DNA from: CAVXZE01 sp963766175
Lineage (GTDB): Bacteria > Myxococcota_A > UBA9160 > UBA6930
Direction: 5' to 3'
DNA: 64,000 bases
Assembly: GCA_963766175.1 (NCBI GenBank)
Contig: CAVXZE010000001.1
Location: forward strand, 186,001-250,000
The notes beneath the pieces were generated by a model, which saw only the letters and a program-made list of their open reading frames with translations, was not told the origin of the DNA and ran no database searches. Position numbers and translations under genes: made by a program. This document shows positions 1-8,030 of the stretch, in pieces (the first letter of the stretch is position 1; each line of letters begins with the position of its first letter).

Positions 1-264
1 GCGCGTGCCCTGGTTCTGGGTCCACGGCTGGTACTCGCCGACGAGCCTACCGGGAATCTGGATCCCACCACCGGTGAGCGGGTGGCGGACATTCTGCTGG
101 AGCTGAACGAAAGGCGCGGCACCGCCCTGGTGATCGTGACCCACAACTCCGCCCTCGCGGCCCGGCTGGGGCGGGCGGTGACGCTGGTCGACGGGCGCCT
201 GGAAGAGGTCCCAATGCGCGTGCTGGGGCTTAACCTTGCGTCAGATAAGGAGAAATCCGGTTAG
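1..264 (+). CDS. lolD: LolD-type ABC transporter ATP-binding subunit (C-terminal part, cut by window edge)
   Basis: Only the last 87 codons are present; the frame is open from the first base. The fragment carries the Walker B and D-loop stretch LVLADEPTGNLD and the switch histidine in VIVTHN, the typical C-terminal half of a MacB/LolD/FtsE-class ATPase. LolD powers release of lipoproteins from the inner membrane to LolA. The assignment to LolD rather than MacB or FtsE rests on context: the gene lies directly before bamA and the lipid A genes, an envelope-biogenesis setting where lolCDE is common. Walker A and the signature motif lie outside the window, so the subfamily cannot be confirmed. 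The tail after the H-loop is short and ends at a TAG one base before the proposed bamA GTG, suggesting one transcript. Confidence 0.75.
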   Translation, partial: ARALVLGPRLVLADEPTGNLDPTTGERVADILLELNERRGTALVIVTHNSALAARLGRAVTLVDGRLEEVPMRVLGLNLASDKEKSG

Positions 265-265
265 T

Positions 266-3200
266 GTGGCCTTGATTCGCAGGCTGGTGGAAAGTAGAAT
301 TCCGCCGCCAGGAGAGCGAGAGGCGCGGCTTCGCGCCTGGGGGGAATTCTTGCGCCCGAATCGCGACTCGATTGCCGGACTCCGCCGGATTGCGGCCCGG
401 TTCCTCCACGCTCCTCGCGGCCCGGTTCGCGCGTCTCGCCTGATCGCCGGAGCCCTTCCCGCGCTGCTTCTTCTGCTCTTGCTTCCGGCAAGCCGCGCTG
501 CCGCCGCCCAGCCCCCTCCGCGGGGCGCGGTCTCCGCCCCGATCAAGGTGGTGGTGGCCGTACTCCCGTTCCGGGTGCACAGCGCGAAACCCCTCGACTA
601 CCTGGAAAATTCTCTGGCCGACCTGCTCGCGACGCGGCTCGAGGCCAGCGGCAGGGTCGATGTTCTCGAGGCTCTCACGGTGAGGGAATCCCTGGTCGCC
701 TACGCGGGAGAGCGAACCGAGACCACGGTGCGAAGGCTCGCGGCCGACCTCGGGGCCGACTTCGTCGTGGTGGGAAGCCTGACGGAGCTGGCCGGCCACT
801 ACAGCCTCGACGTGCGGGTGACACCGGTCGCGAGCAACGTCGCCACCAGCACCATGGTGTACACGGCAGAAGATGACGGCGAGCTCCTGGATCGCATCAA
901 CGAGCTGGCGGATCGCGTGCTCGAGCTGGTGGGGACCGTCTCGCTGAGCGCCCAGGTGCTGGAAGTTCACTTCGATGCGATTCCCGAGCTGGAGGAAGCC
1001 GCCCGAGAAGCCGTTCAGGTCCGCCCCGGAGACCAGTATGAGAGCGCGGTGGTTCGGGAGGATCTGGCCCGGCTGCGCGCCACGGAGGGGGTCGCCAGCG
1101 CAACCGTCGATACGGAACGGCGACGCGAGGGAATCACGTTGACGTTCCGGGTCGTCGGCACCGAGCAGATCATGCCCACCGCCGAGATCCCACCGGGCGC
1201 CGATCAGATCGCAGACGTACAGGTTCGTGGCAACCGCCGCATCGAGGCCAACGCGATCCGCGCCCGTATCAGCACGCAGCCCGGCGATTCCTTCAATCAG
1301 GCGCGTCTGGCGGACGACGTTCGCGAGGTCTACTCCCTGGGGTTCTTCCGCAACGTCCGCGTGGTCAGCGAGGAGAGCATCGACGGGCGCGTCCTGATCT
1401 TCGAGGTCGAAGAGAACCCCGTGGTTCGCCAGGTTTCGATCACCGGCAACGAGAACATGGACGGCGAGAAGATCCGGGATTCCCTCACCCTCACCACCGG
1501 CTCGACCCTCGACTACCCGCTCCTCTTCGAGAATCGGGAGCGGATCGAGGCCCTCTACCGGGCGGAGGGCTACTACCTGGCGAAGGTCCGCTACGAGATC
1601 GAGGAGCTTCCGAACGAGTCGGTGGCGATCCACTTCGAGGTGATCGAGAACGACAAGCTGCGGCTCCAAGCCATCGCATTCGAAGGCAACGAGCACTTCA
1701 GCGACGGTGATCTCGTGAGCGGTCTTCACACCAAGCGCTGGCGCTGGTATTCGCCCGTCAGCCATTTTCTGGATCGCTCCGGCACCTACTCGGAGCCGAT
1801 CTTCATCCAGGATCTCCAGAGCGTCCAGGAGAAATACCTGAACGCCGGGTTCCTCCGCGTCGAGGTGGGCGAGCCCGAGGTGAAGGCCCTCACAGAGGGT
1901 CTGATCGTCGAGGTGAACATCGTCGAGGGCGATCAATTCAACACCGGCAAGGTGGACGTCGCCGGGGACGAGACGGTCGATCTGGAGGCGCTCCAAGAGC
2001 GGCTGAATCTGAAGGAAGGGGAGACCTTCAACCGCTCCTTCCTGACCGACGACGTCGAGGAGCTCGAGCGCCTCTACACGAATCGCGGCTTCTACTTCGC
2101 GAGCGTGAGCCCCCGAACACTGATCAACGAAGACGAGCTTCTCGTCGACGTCACCTTCGAGGTCGAGAAGGGGCCGCTCTATTTCATTCGGGAGATCGAC
2201 GTCGCCGGAAACACCGTCACCATCGATCCGGTCATCCGCCGCGAGATGAACATGGTCGAGGGGCAGCTCTACTCGGCTCGCGCCATCGAGCTGAGCGAAC
2301 GGCGGATCCGGGGGCTGGGCTTCTTCGAAGAGGTGAACTTCGAGCCGGAGCAGACCGACTACCCGGATCAGCTCGATCTCGGGGTGAAGGTGGTGGAGAA
2401 GCCGACGGGCTCGCTGAGCTTCGGGTTCGGATACTCCTCCCAGGACAGCTTCGTGATCAGCGCCGGCCTCTCCCAGCGCAACCTGTTCGGGCGGGGCTAC
2501 GCGGGGGCGGTCTCCGCCGACTTCGGCGGGGACAACGACCGCTTCTACATCTCCTTCGTCGATCCCTACTTCCTGGGATCGGAGTTCAGCCTGGCCACGA
2601 GCATCTTCCGCACCGACGTCAACTACGAGGACTTCAGTCAGCAAGCGACCGGCATCGATTTCAGACTCGGCCACTACCTGGACGAAGAACACCGGACGCG
2701 CGGCACGGTCAACTACAGCTACGCGAGCCGCGAGATCCAGCGGGATACCGGCGTCAACGCCGCCTCGATGATCTTTCGAGAGCTCCTTCAGGGTGAAGCG
2801 GCCACCAGTCTCGTCGGCCTCTCCTTCCGGAGGGATACGCGCGACGACATGGTGGCGCCTACCAGCGGGCGGATCGTGGGCGCATCCGTGGACGGCGCCG
2901 GTCTGGGCGGGTTCTCGAAGTTCGTCCGTTTCGAGGGGCGCTGGATCGGCTTCTTCCGGCCCCCCGGCTGGTTTCCAGGCTGGTTCCCCTTCCGGGACAA
3001 GTCGACCTTCGTCCTCGGTGCCCGGTTCGGCTACACGGTTCCCTTCAACGAGATCAGTGACTACACCACGCTGGTACCGGGATCGCTCTCCTTCCCTGAG
3101 GGCGCTGAAATCCAGTTCTTGAAGGACATCGACACGGACCTCACGCTGCCGCTCACCGAGCGCTACTTCCTGGGCGGCATCGGGACCTACCAGCTCCGCG

Positions 3201-3724
3201 GCTTCAAGGCCCGCTCCGTCGGTCCGCGGCGGGCAATCCTCAGGCGGACCGGTCTGATCGGCACCGGAAACGCGTTCACGCCGGTGGGAAGAGGCGAGGG
3301 GATCGATTCAGAGGGAAACATCCAATTCGTCTGCCGCGACACCGAGAACGAGGTCATCAACTTCCAGGGCAACGGCAATGGCAAGTGCAACAGCCTCTAT
3401 GACCAGGACAACGACGACTTCGACGACCTCGAGGAGACCGATGTCATCGGCGGAAGCAAGTTCTTCGCGGCCAGCTTCGAGTACCGCTTCCCGATCTCGG
3501 AGTCCCTGGGCCTGATGGGCATCCTGTTCTTCGACATGGGGAATGCCTTCGCCGAGAACGAGAGCATTTTCGACCTCGGCAAGTGGCGCTATGGTACCGG
3601 CTTCGGCGCCCAGTGGTTCTCGCCCTTCGGTCCTCTCCAGGCGTTCGTGGGATTTCCCATCGACAAGCTGGAGGTGGAGGACAGTCCGGTCTTCGAGTTC
3701 TCGGTCGGCGGCGCCTCGTTCTAG
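266..3724 (+). CDS. bamA: Outer membrane protein assembly factor BamA with extra N-terminal TolB/CsgG-like domain and six POTRA repeats
   Basis: Omp85-family protein that inserts beta-barrel proteins into the outer membrane. It has about 1152 residues against about 800 for the E. coli protein. Visible order: basic leader and hydrophobic signal segment (LPALLLLLLLPASRAAAA, about residues 56-82); a domain at about 93-225 starting VVVAVLPF and containing GADFVVVGSLTEL, like the TolB-N/CsgG/FlgO curved-strand fold; six POTRA-like repeats starting near 228, 315, 387, 466, 559 and 640, several with VxVxGN-type first strands; then a 16-strand-type barrel from about 715. The barrel holds LRGF at about 977-980, the family VRGF loop-6 motif, followed by an acidic loop rich in Asp, and ends in Phe as Bam substrates do. 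The start is uncertain: GTG 266 follows AAGGAG at 247-252 but with 13 nt spacing; TTG 236 and TTG 350 (after GGGGGG) are alternatives. skp follows 36 nt downstream. Confidence 0.93.
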   Translation: MALIRRLVESRIPPPGEREARLRAWGEFLRPNRDSIAGLRRIAARFLHAPRGPVRASRLIAGALPALLLLLLLPASRAAAAQPPPRGAVSAPIKVVVAVLPFRVHSAKPLDYLENSLADLLATRLEASGRVDVLEALTVRESLVAYAGERTETTVRRLAADLGADFVVVGSLTELAGHYSLDVRVTPVASNVATSTMVYTAEDDGELLDRINELADRVLELVGTVSLSAQVLEVHFDAIPELEEAAREAVQVRPGDQYESAVVREDLARLRATEGVASATVDTERRREGITLTFRVVGTEQIMPTAEIPPGADQIADVQVRGNRRIEANAIRARISTQPGDSFNQARLADDVREVYSLGFFRNVRVVSEESIDGRVLIFEVEENPVVRQVSITGNENMDGEKIRDSLTLTTGSTLDYPLLFENRERIEALYRAEGYYLAKVRYEIEELPNESVAIHFEVIENDKLRLQAIAFEGNEHFSDGDLVSGLHTKRWRWYSPVSHFLDRSGTYSEPIFIQDLQSVQEKYLNAGFLRVEVGEPEVKALTEGLIVEVNIVEGDQFNTGKVDVAGDETVDLEALQERLNLKEGETFNRSFLTDDVEELERLYTNRGFYFASVSPRTLINEDELLVDVTFEVEKGPLYFIREIDVAGNTVTIDPVIRREMNMVEGQLYSARAIELSERRIRGLGFFEEVNFEPEQTDYPDQLDLGVKVVEKPTGSLSFGFGYSSQDSFVISAGLSQRNLFGRGYAGAVSADFGGDNDRFYISFVDPYFLGSEFSLATSIFRTDVNYEDFSQQATGIDFRLGHYLDEEHRTRGTVNYSYASREIQRDTGVNAASMIFRELLQGEAATSLVGLSFRRDTRDDMVAPTSGRIVGASVDGAGLGGFSKFVRFEGRWIGFFRPPGWFPGWFPFRDKSTFVLGARFGYTVPFNEISDYTTLVPGSLSFPEGAEIQFLKDIDTDLTLPLTERYFLGGIGTYQLRGFKARSVGPRRAILRRTGLIGTGNAFTPVGRGEGIDSEGNIQFVCRDTENEVINFQGNGNGKCNSLYDQDNDDFDDLEETDVIGGSKFFAASFEYRFPISESLGLMGILFFDMGNAFAENESIFDLGKWRYGTGFGAQWFSPFGPLQAFVGFPIDKLEVEDSPVFEFSVGGASF

Positions 3725-3760
3725 CCGCCAGGACCCAGCGGTCCAAGGAGAAACAGAGCA

Positions 3761-4279
3761 ATGACGCGTGTGAACAAGATTCTCCTGCTCCTTGCCCTGG
3801 TCGCCCTGCTGGGGTGGGCCACGGGTGCACAGGACGAGCCCATCAAGATCGGGGTGGTCGACATGGACCAGGCCTTGAACTCCACCGAGGAGGGAAAGGC
3901 TGCCCGGGAGGAGTTCTCCCGCAAGCAGCGGGAAGCGGATGCAGAGGTCCAGCCTCTGGCGGAGCGCTTCCGTGAGCTCCAGGAGGAGCTGAAGGGGAAG
4001 AAGTACGTGCTCTCGGACGAGGCTCTGTTCGGGAAGCAGGTGGAGCTCGCCGAGCTGCAGAACCGGATCGAGAACAAGCTCAAAGAACTCCAGGGTCAGC
4101 TCAAGATCGACCAGGGCAGGCTGGAGGCGCCTCTGCGGGCCAAGCTCCTCGAGATCGTCGAGGATCTCGGCAAGGATCAGGGCTTCACGGTGATCCTGGC
4201 CCGCGGCACGGCACTCTACACCCGAGAGGCCATCGACATGACCGATGAGGTGGTCGCCCGCTTCGACAAGAAGAGCTAG
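3761..4279 (+). CDS. skp: Periplasmic chaperone Skp/OmpH family
   Basis: Small periplasmic holdase that carries unfolded outer membrane proteins to the Bam complex. The 172-residue product starts with a signal peptide (KILLLLALVALLGWATGAQ). The family core IKIGVVDMDQAL follows at about residue 27, then a long charged coiled coil (about 45-125) rich in Glu, Lys and Gln that forms the tentacles, and a C-terminal strand (GFTVILARGTALYT) completing the trimer body. Length matches E. coli Skp (161). A good ribosome-binding site (AAGGAG, 3747-3752) precedes the ATG. It sits between bamA and lpxA, the standard deltaproteobacterial and gammaproteobacterial order, except that lpxD and fabZ, which usually follow, are absent here. 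The stop codon overlaps the lpxA GTG (TAGTG). Confidence 0.92.
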   Translation: MTRVNKILLLLALVALLGWATGAQDEPIKIGVVDMDQALNSTEEGKAAREEFSRKQREADAEVQPLAERFRELQEELKGKKYVLSDEALFGKQVELAELQNRIENKLKELQGQLKIDQGRLEAPLRAKLLEIVEDLGKDQGFTVILARGTALYTREAIDMTDEVVARFDKKS

Positions 4280-5061
4280 TGGCCCGTCCCCGAATCCACC
4301 CCAGCGCAGTCATCGAGTCCGGCGCGAAGATCGCCGCCGACGCCGTGATCGGCGCCTTCGCGTTCGTCGGCTCCGATGTCGAGCTGGCCGCTGGCGTCGA
4401 GCTGCGTCCGCACGCCCACGTATGCGGACGGACCACGGTCGGCGAGGGCACTCGGATCTTTCCCTATGCAGTGCTCGGCGAGGAGCCCCAGGACAAGAGC
4501 TTCGCGGGAGAGACCACTCAGCTGTTGGTGGGCCGGGACAACGTGATCCGGGAGCACGTGACGATTCACATCGGGACGCCCAAGGGCGGCGGGTGCACCC
4601 GCATCGGCGACGACAACTTCATCATGAATGGAGTCCACCTCGGCCACGACACCGAGGTGGGTTCCCACTGCATCATCGCGAGCCACTGCGCCTTCGGTGG
4701 TCATGCGGTCGTCGAAGACTACGCCGTCATCGGGGGCCTCTGCGGGATTCACCAGTTCGCCCGCGTCGGCGAATCGGTGATGATGGCGGCCGCGTCGGCG
4801 CTCTCCAAGGACGCGCCGCCCTTTGCCCTGGTCTCCGGCCGTCGGGCGCGGGTCCTGGGGACCAACGTGGTGGGTCTCCGTCGCCGGGGCATGTCCGCCG
4901 AGGTCCGGGCGGAGATCAAGCACGCCTTCCACATTCTCTTCAACTCGAAGCTGCGGCTCGAGCCCGCTATCGAACGGCTGCGTGCGGAGCACTTCGAGTG
5001 CGCCGAAGTGGGGCGGCTCCTCCACTTCATCGAGAACTCGAAGCGCGGTTTCTGCCGCTGA
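4279..5061 (+). CDS. lpxA: Acyl-[ACP]--UDP-N-acetylglucosamine O-acyltransferase LpxA
   Basis: First enzyme of lipid A synthesis, moving a hydroxyacyl chain from ACP to the 3-position of UDP-GlcNAc (or to the 3-amino group of UDP-GlcNAc3N in some species). The 260-residue product shows the hexapeptide-repeat left-handed helix in its first two thirds, from IHPSAVIESGAKIAADAVI onward, then a helical C-terminal domain with GLRRRGMSAE. The motif GVHLGHD places histidines at 120 and 123, matching E. coli His122 and the catalytic base His125. The IHQFARVG stretch, corresponding to the E. coli VHQFCIIG segment, is present. The GTG start overlaps the skp stop by one base; lpxI begins 10 nt after the TGA. 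Whether it acts on UDP-GlcNAc or the 3-amino analogue cannot be read here, but the oxidoreductase gene two places downstream makes the question relevant. Confidence 0.95.
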   Translation: MARPRIHPSAVIESGAKIAADAVIGAFAFVGSDVELAAGVELRPHAHVCGRTTVGEGTRIFPYAVLGEEPQDKSFAGETTQLLVGRDNVIREHVTIHIGTPKGGGCTRIGDDNFIMNGVHLGHDTEVGSHCIIASHCAFGGHAVVEDYAVIGGLCGIHQFARVGESVMMAAASALSKDAPPFALVSGRRARVLGTNVVGLRRRGMSAEVRAEIKHAFHILFNSKLRLEPAIERLRAEHFECAEVGRLLHFIENSKRGFCR

Positions 5062-5071
5062 AAGGGGCGCC

Positions 5072-5917
5072 TTGGCGACGACCGTGGGGCTCATCGCCGG
5101 ACTCGGTCGGTTTCCCCTGGAGGTGGCACGGGGGGCGCGCAGCAGCGGTCACCGCGTCGCCGCGGTGGCCCTGCAAAAGCTCAGCGATCCCGCCCTCGAG
5201 GCGGAGGCCGACTGCTTCACCTGGCTGTATCTCGGCGAGCTGAGCCGGCTCTTCGCGTTCTTCCGCGACGCCGGCGTCGAGAAGGTCGTGATGGTGGGCA
5301 AGGTGCCCAAGACCTTCCTGTGGAAGGAGCCCTCGGCGTTTCGGCCGGACGCGCGGGCGGTCGCCCTGCTCAAGAATCTCGCGGATCGCAAGGACGACTC
5401 GATCCTCGGCGCCGTTGCCCACGCGATCCAGGAGGAAGGTTTTTCCCTGATCGGGCAGGTCGATCTCGCCCCCGAGCTCTGGGCTCCGGAAGGACCGATT
5501 GGGAAGATCCCCCCCACCGACGACCAGCGTCGTGACATCGCCTTCGGCTGGCCGATTGCCAAGGCGATCGGGAACCTCGACATCGGCCAGACGGTGGTGG
5601 TTCGGGGACGCGCCGTGCTGGCTCTGGAGGCGATCGAGGGAACCGATGCCGCGATTCGGCGCGGCTGCGCTCTGGGGGAGGCGGGGGCCACCGTGGTGAA
5701 GGTGGCGAAGCCGAGCCAGGACCTGCGCTTCGACGTTCCCACCGTCGGGCCGGACACACTGGCGACTCTGATCGAGTGCGGTGCAGGGGCGCTCGCCGTG
5801 GAGGCGGGGCGCACCGTCATCCTCGACCGGGAGGCCGTCGCGCGAGGCGCCGACGAGCACGGGATCTCGATCGTCGGTGTCGACGATGAACGTTCGGTCT
5901 GGGAGGAGCCCTGGTGA
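5072..5917 (+). CDS. lpxI: UDP-2,3-diacylglucosamine pyrophosphatase LpxI
   Basis: Hydrolyses UDP-2,3-diacylglucosamine to lipid X and UMP, the step done by LpxH in enterobacteria. The 281-residue product fits the LpxI (former DUF1009) family: N-terminal TVGLIAGLGRFPLEVARGA, then VVMVGKVPKTFLWK and GQTVVVRGRAVLALEAIEGT, and a C-terminal part with LRFDVPTVGPDTL. This conserved two-domain pattern is diagnostic. The start is set at TTG 5072, preceded by AAGGGG (5062-5067); the frame is open further upstream inside lpxA, but that part has no family resemblance. The stop shares GTGA with the next gene. Having LpxI next to lpxA and lpxB is typical of alpha- and deltaproteobacteria. Confidence 0.93.
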   Translation: MATTVGLIAGLGRFPLEVARGARSSGHRVAAVALQKLSDPALEAEADCFTWLYLGELSRLFAFFRDAGVEKVVMVGKVPKTFLWKEPSAFRPDARAVALLKNLADRKDDSILGAVAHAIQEEGFSLIGQVDLAPELWAPEGPIGKIPPTDDQRRDIAFGWPIAKAIGNLDIGQTVVVRGRAVLALEAIEGTDAAIRRGCALGEAGATVVKVAKPSQDLRFDVPTVGPDTLATLIECGAGALAVEAGRTVILDREAVARGADEHGISIVGVDDERSVWEEPW

Positions 5918-6873
5918 GCGGGCTTCGCCTGGCTGTAATCGGTGTCGGTCACATGGGGCGGCTGCACGCTCAGAAGGTATCGGCACTCGCTGCCAGGGAT
6001 TCCTCGGTGGTGTTGGTCGGCGTGGCCGACCCGGATGCGGACCGCAACGCCGAGATCGCGGGAGAGGTGGGAGTCCGGGGTGTGACCGACTTCCGGAATC
6101 TGCTGGGGGAGATCGACGCCGCGATCGTCGCGGTTCCGACGGTCGGCCACTACGAGGTCGTGTCCGAGACCCTGAGCGCGGGTGTCGATGTGCTCGTCGA
6201 AAAGCCGATCGCCGCCACCGTCCCCGAGGCGGAGAAGCTTCTCTCCATTGCTCGGGACGGCGGCCGGGTGCTCCAGGTGGGTCACTTGGAGTGGTTCAAC
6301 GCCGCGATGCGCAAGGTGGCTGCCTCCATCCGTCGCCCGCGATTCGTCGAATCCCACCGCCTCGGTCCCTTTCCCGGTCGAGCCACCGACGTCGATGTCG
6401 TGCGAGACCTGATGATCCACGATCTCGACGTCATTCAGCGGTTGGTGGGCGAGGAGCCGACGCGTATCGAGGCGATCGGCGTACCCGTGATTACCGACCG
6501 TGTGGACATCGCCAACGCCCGGCTGGGCTTTCCAGGGGGATGCGTGGCGAATCTCACCGCGAGCCGCGTCTCCCCCACGCCGATGCGCAGGATCCGCTTC
6601 TTCCAGCGCGACGGCTACTTTTCCATCGACTTTCTCGAGCAGGCGGTCGCGATCGCCCGCCGCCTGGATTCGGAACCGGACGGCAGTCGCAAGATCGATC
6701 GGCAGCGACTGGAGATCGAGCCGGGGGATGCCCTGGCTTCCCAGCTGGACTCCTTCATCGAGGCGGTGCGAACCCGGAAGGTGCGCGCCGGTGCGCCGCA
6801 CGAGGGTCTCTCCGCGCTGCGAACCGCGCTGCGCGTGATCGATGCGATGCCCCCCCTCGACGACCTCCAATGA
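5914..6873 (+). CDS. Gfo/Idh/MocA-family NAD(P)-dependent oxidoreductase within the lipid A operon
   Basis: A 319-residue two-domain oxidoreductase. The N-terminal Rossmann fold has LAVIGVGHMGRLHA (residues about 5-18), and the family motif VLVEKPIA contains the Glu-Lys-Pro whose lysine helps catalysis. The C-terminal half holds DLMIHDLDVIQRLVG, typical of the substrate-binding sheet domain. Substrate is unknown. It is locked into the lipid A genes by 4-nt overlaps on both sides (GTGA with lpxI, ATGA with lpxB). One known precedent is GnnA, which with the aminotransferase GnnB makes UDP-GlcNAc3N for LpxA in Acidithiobacillus and Leptospira; no aminotransferase gene is in the window, so that role is only a hypothesis. 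A homologue at this place is, as I recall, frequent in deltaproteobacterial clusters. Confidence 0.88.
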   Translation: MSGLRLAVIGVGHMGRLHAQKVSALAARDSSVVLVGVADPDADRNAEIAGEVGVRGVTDFRNLLGEIDAAIVAVPTVGHYEVVSETLSAGVDVLVEKPIAATVPEAEKLLSIARDGGRVLQVGHLEWFNAAMRKVAASIRRPRFVESHRLGPFPGRATDVDVVRDLMIHDLDVIQRLVGEEPTRIEAIGVPVITDRVDIANARLGFPGGCVANLTASRVSPTPMRRIRFFQRDGYFSIDFLEQAVAIARRLDSEPDGSRKIDRQRLEIEPGDALASQLDSFIEAVRTRKVRAGAPHEGLSALRTALRVIDAMPPLDDLQ

Positions 6874-8030
6874 CGACGCTGCTTCTCTCGGCTGGAGATG
6901 CTTCGGGAGAGCTGCACACCGCCTCGTTCGTGGAGGCCTTCCGCAGGCGCGTCCCCGGGGTGCGCCTGCTGGGGATGGGCGGTGCCGAGATGGAGAAGGT
7001 GGGGGTCGAGCTCGTCGTCCACCAGCGGGAGCTGGCCGTCGGTGCGCTGGGGGTGCTCCGGGACGCCGGACGGATCTTCTCGGCGTGGCGGCGAATGAAC
7101 CGCGCGCTCGAGACCGGCGGTGCCGATCTCGTCGTCCTGGTGGATTCGCCGGACTTCAACATTCCCCTGGCGCGGCGGGCGAGGAGGGCGGGGATTCCCG
7201 TTCTCTATTTCATCAGCCCGCAGGTCTGGGCGTGGCGCCGCCGCAGGATCCGAAAGATCGCGCGCCGGGTCGATCGCATGGCGGTGATCTTTCCATTCGA
7301 GAAGGAGGTGTACGCCGCGTCGGGTCTCCAGGTCGACTTCGTCGGCCACCCGCTGGTGGATCGCCTCGGCGAGATCGCATCGCACGCGTCCCGCCAGGAA
7401 ATGCGTCGCTCGCTGGGCCTCGATCCCGGCGGCTATCTGGTCGCGCTGCTTCCGGGGAGTCGTCGCAACGAGGTGCGCGACGGTCTCTCGCTCCAGCTCG
7501 AGGCGGCCCGCGCTCTTCACGTTCGCGACCCTCGCGTGCGCTTCGCCGTTGCGGTCGCCCCCAGCATAACGCGAGCGAGTGTCGAGCAGGCCATCGCCGA
7601 GGCCGGCCTTCCCTCGCTGCTCTCGATCCAGGTCTTCGAAGATCGCACCTACCAGCTGCTCCGCGCCGCCGATGTCGCCCTCGCCAAGCCGGGTACCGTC
7701 ACGGTGGAGATCTCCCTGCTCGGAACGCCGATGGTGGTGGCTTTCCGGGCGAGTTCCCTGACCGCCTTCCTGGCCCGGCGGGTGATCCGCGTTCCGTCCT
7801 TCGCCATGCCGAACCTGATCCTCGGTGCACCGGTGGTGCCCGAGTTTCTCCAGGAGGAGGCGCACCCGGAGAGGATCGCCCTCGCGCTCGCCGAGCTCCT
7901 CGAGGGGCCGGTGCGGGAGCTGCAGCTCGCAAACCTGGCGCGTGTGCGCCAGCGGCTGGGCTCCGGCGGAGCTGCCGAGCGGGCCGCGGCGATCGCTGAG
8001 GAGATGGCCCTTGGGGCCGGTGGGGCATAG
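6870..8030 (+). CDS. lpxB: Lipid-A-disaccharide synthase LpxB
   Basis: GT19 enzyme joining UDP-diacylglucosamine and lipid X into the disaccharide backbone of lipid A. The product has 386 residues, the usual size. It starts LLLSAGDASGELHTA, the family SAGExSGD-type opening, and continues with LVDSPDFNIPLARRARRAG, FISPQVWAWRRRR and VDFVGHPLVD, all LpxB hallmarks, then ALLPGSRRNEV and ALAKPGTVTVE in the nucleotide-binding half. ATG 6870 overlaps the preceding stop (ATGA); the frame is open upstream but that part is a shadow of other genes. waaA is proposed to start 20 nt before the lpxB stop. Confidence 0.95.
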   Translation: MTTLLLSAGDASGELHTASFVEAFRRRVPGVRLLGMGGAEMEKVGVELVVHQRELAVGALGVLRDAGRIFSAWRRMNRALETGGADLVVLVDSPDFNIPLARRARRAGIPVLYFISPQVWAWRRRRIRKIARRVDRMAVIFPFEKEVYAASGLQVDFVGHPLVDRLGEIASHASRQEMRRSLGLDPGGYLVALLPGSRRNEVRDGLSLQLEAARALHVRDPRVRFAVAVAPSITRASVEQAIAEAGLPSLLSIQVFEDRTYQLLRAADVALAKPGTVTVEISLLGTPMVVAFRASSLTAFLARRVIRVPSFAMPNLILGAPVVPEFLQEEAHPERIALALAELLEGPVRELQLANLARVRQRLGSGGAAERAAAIAEEMALGAGGA

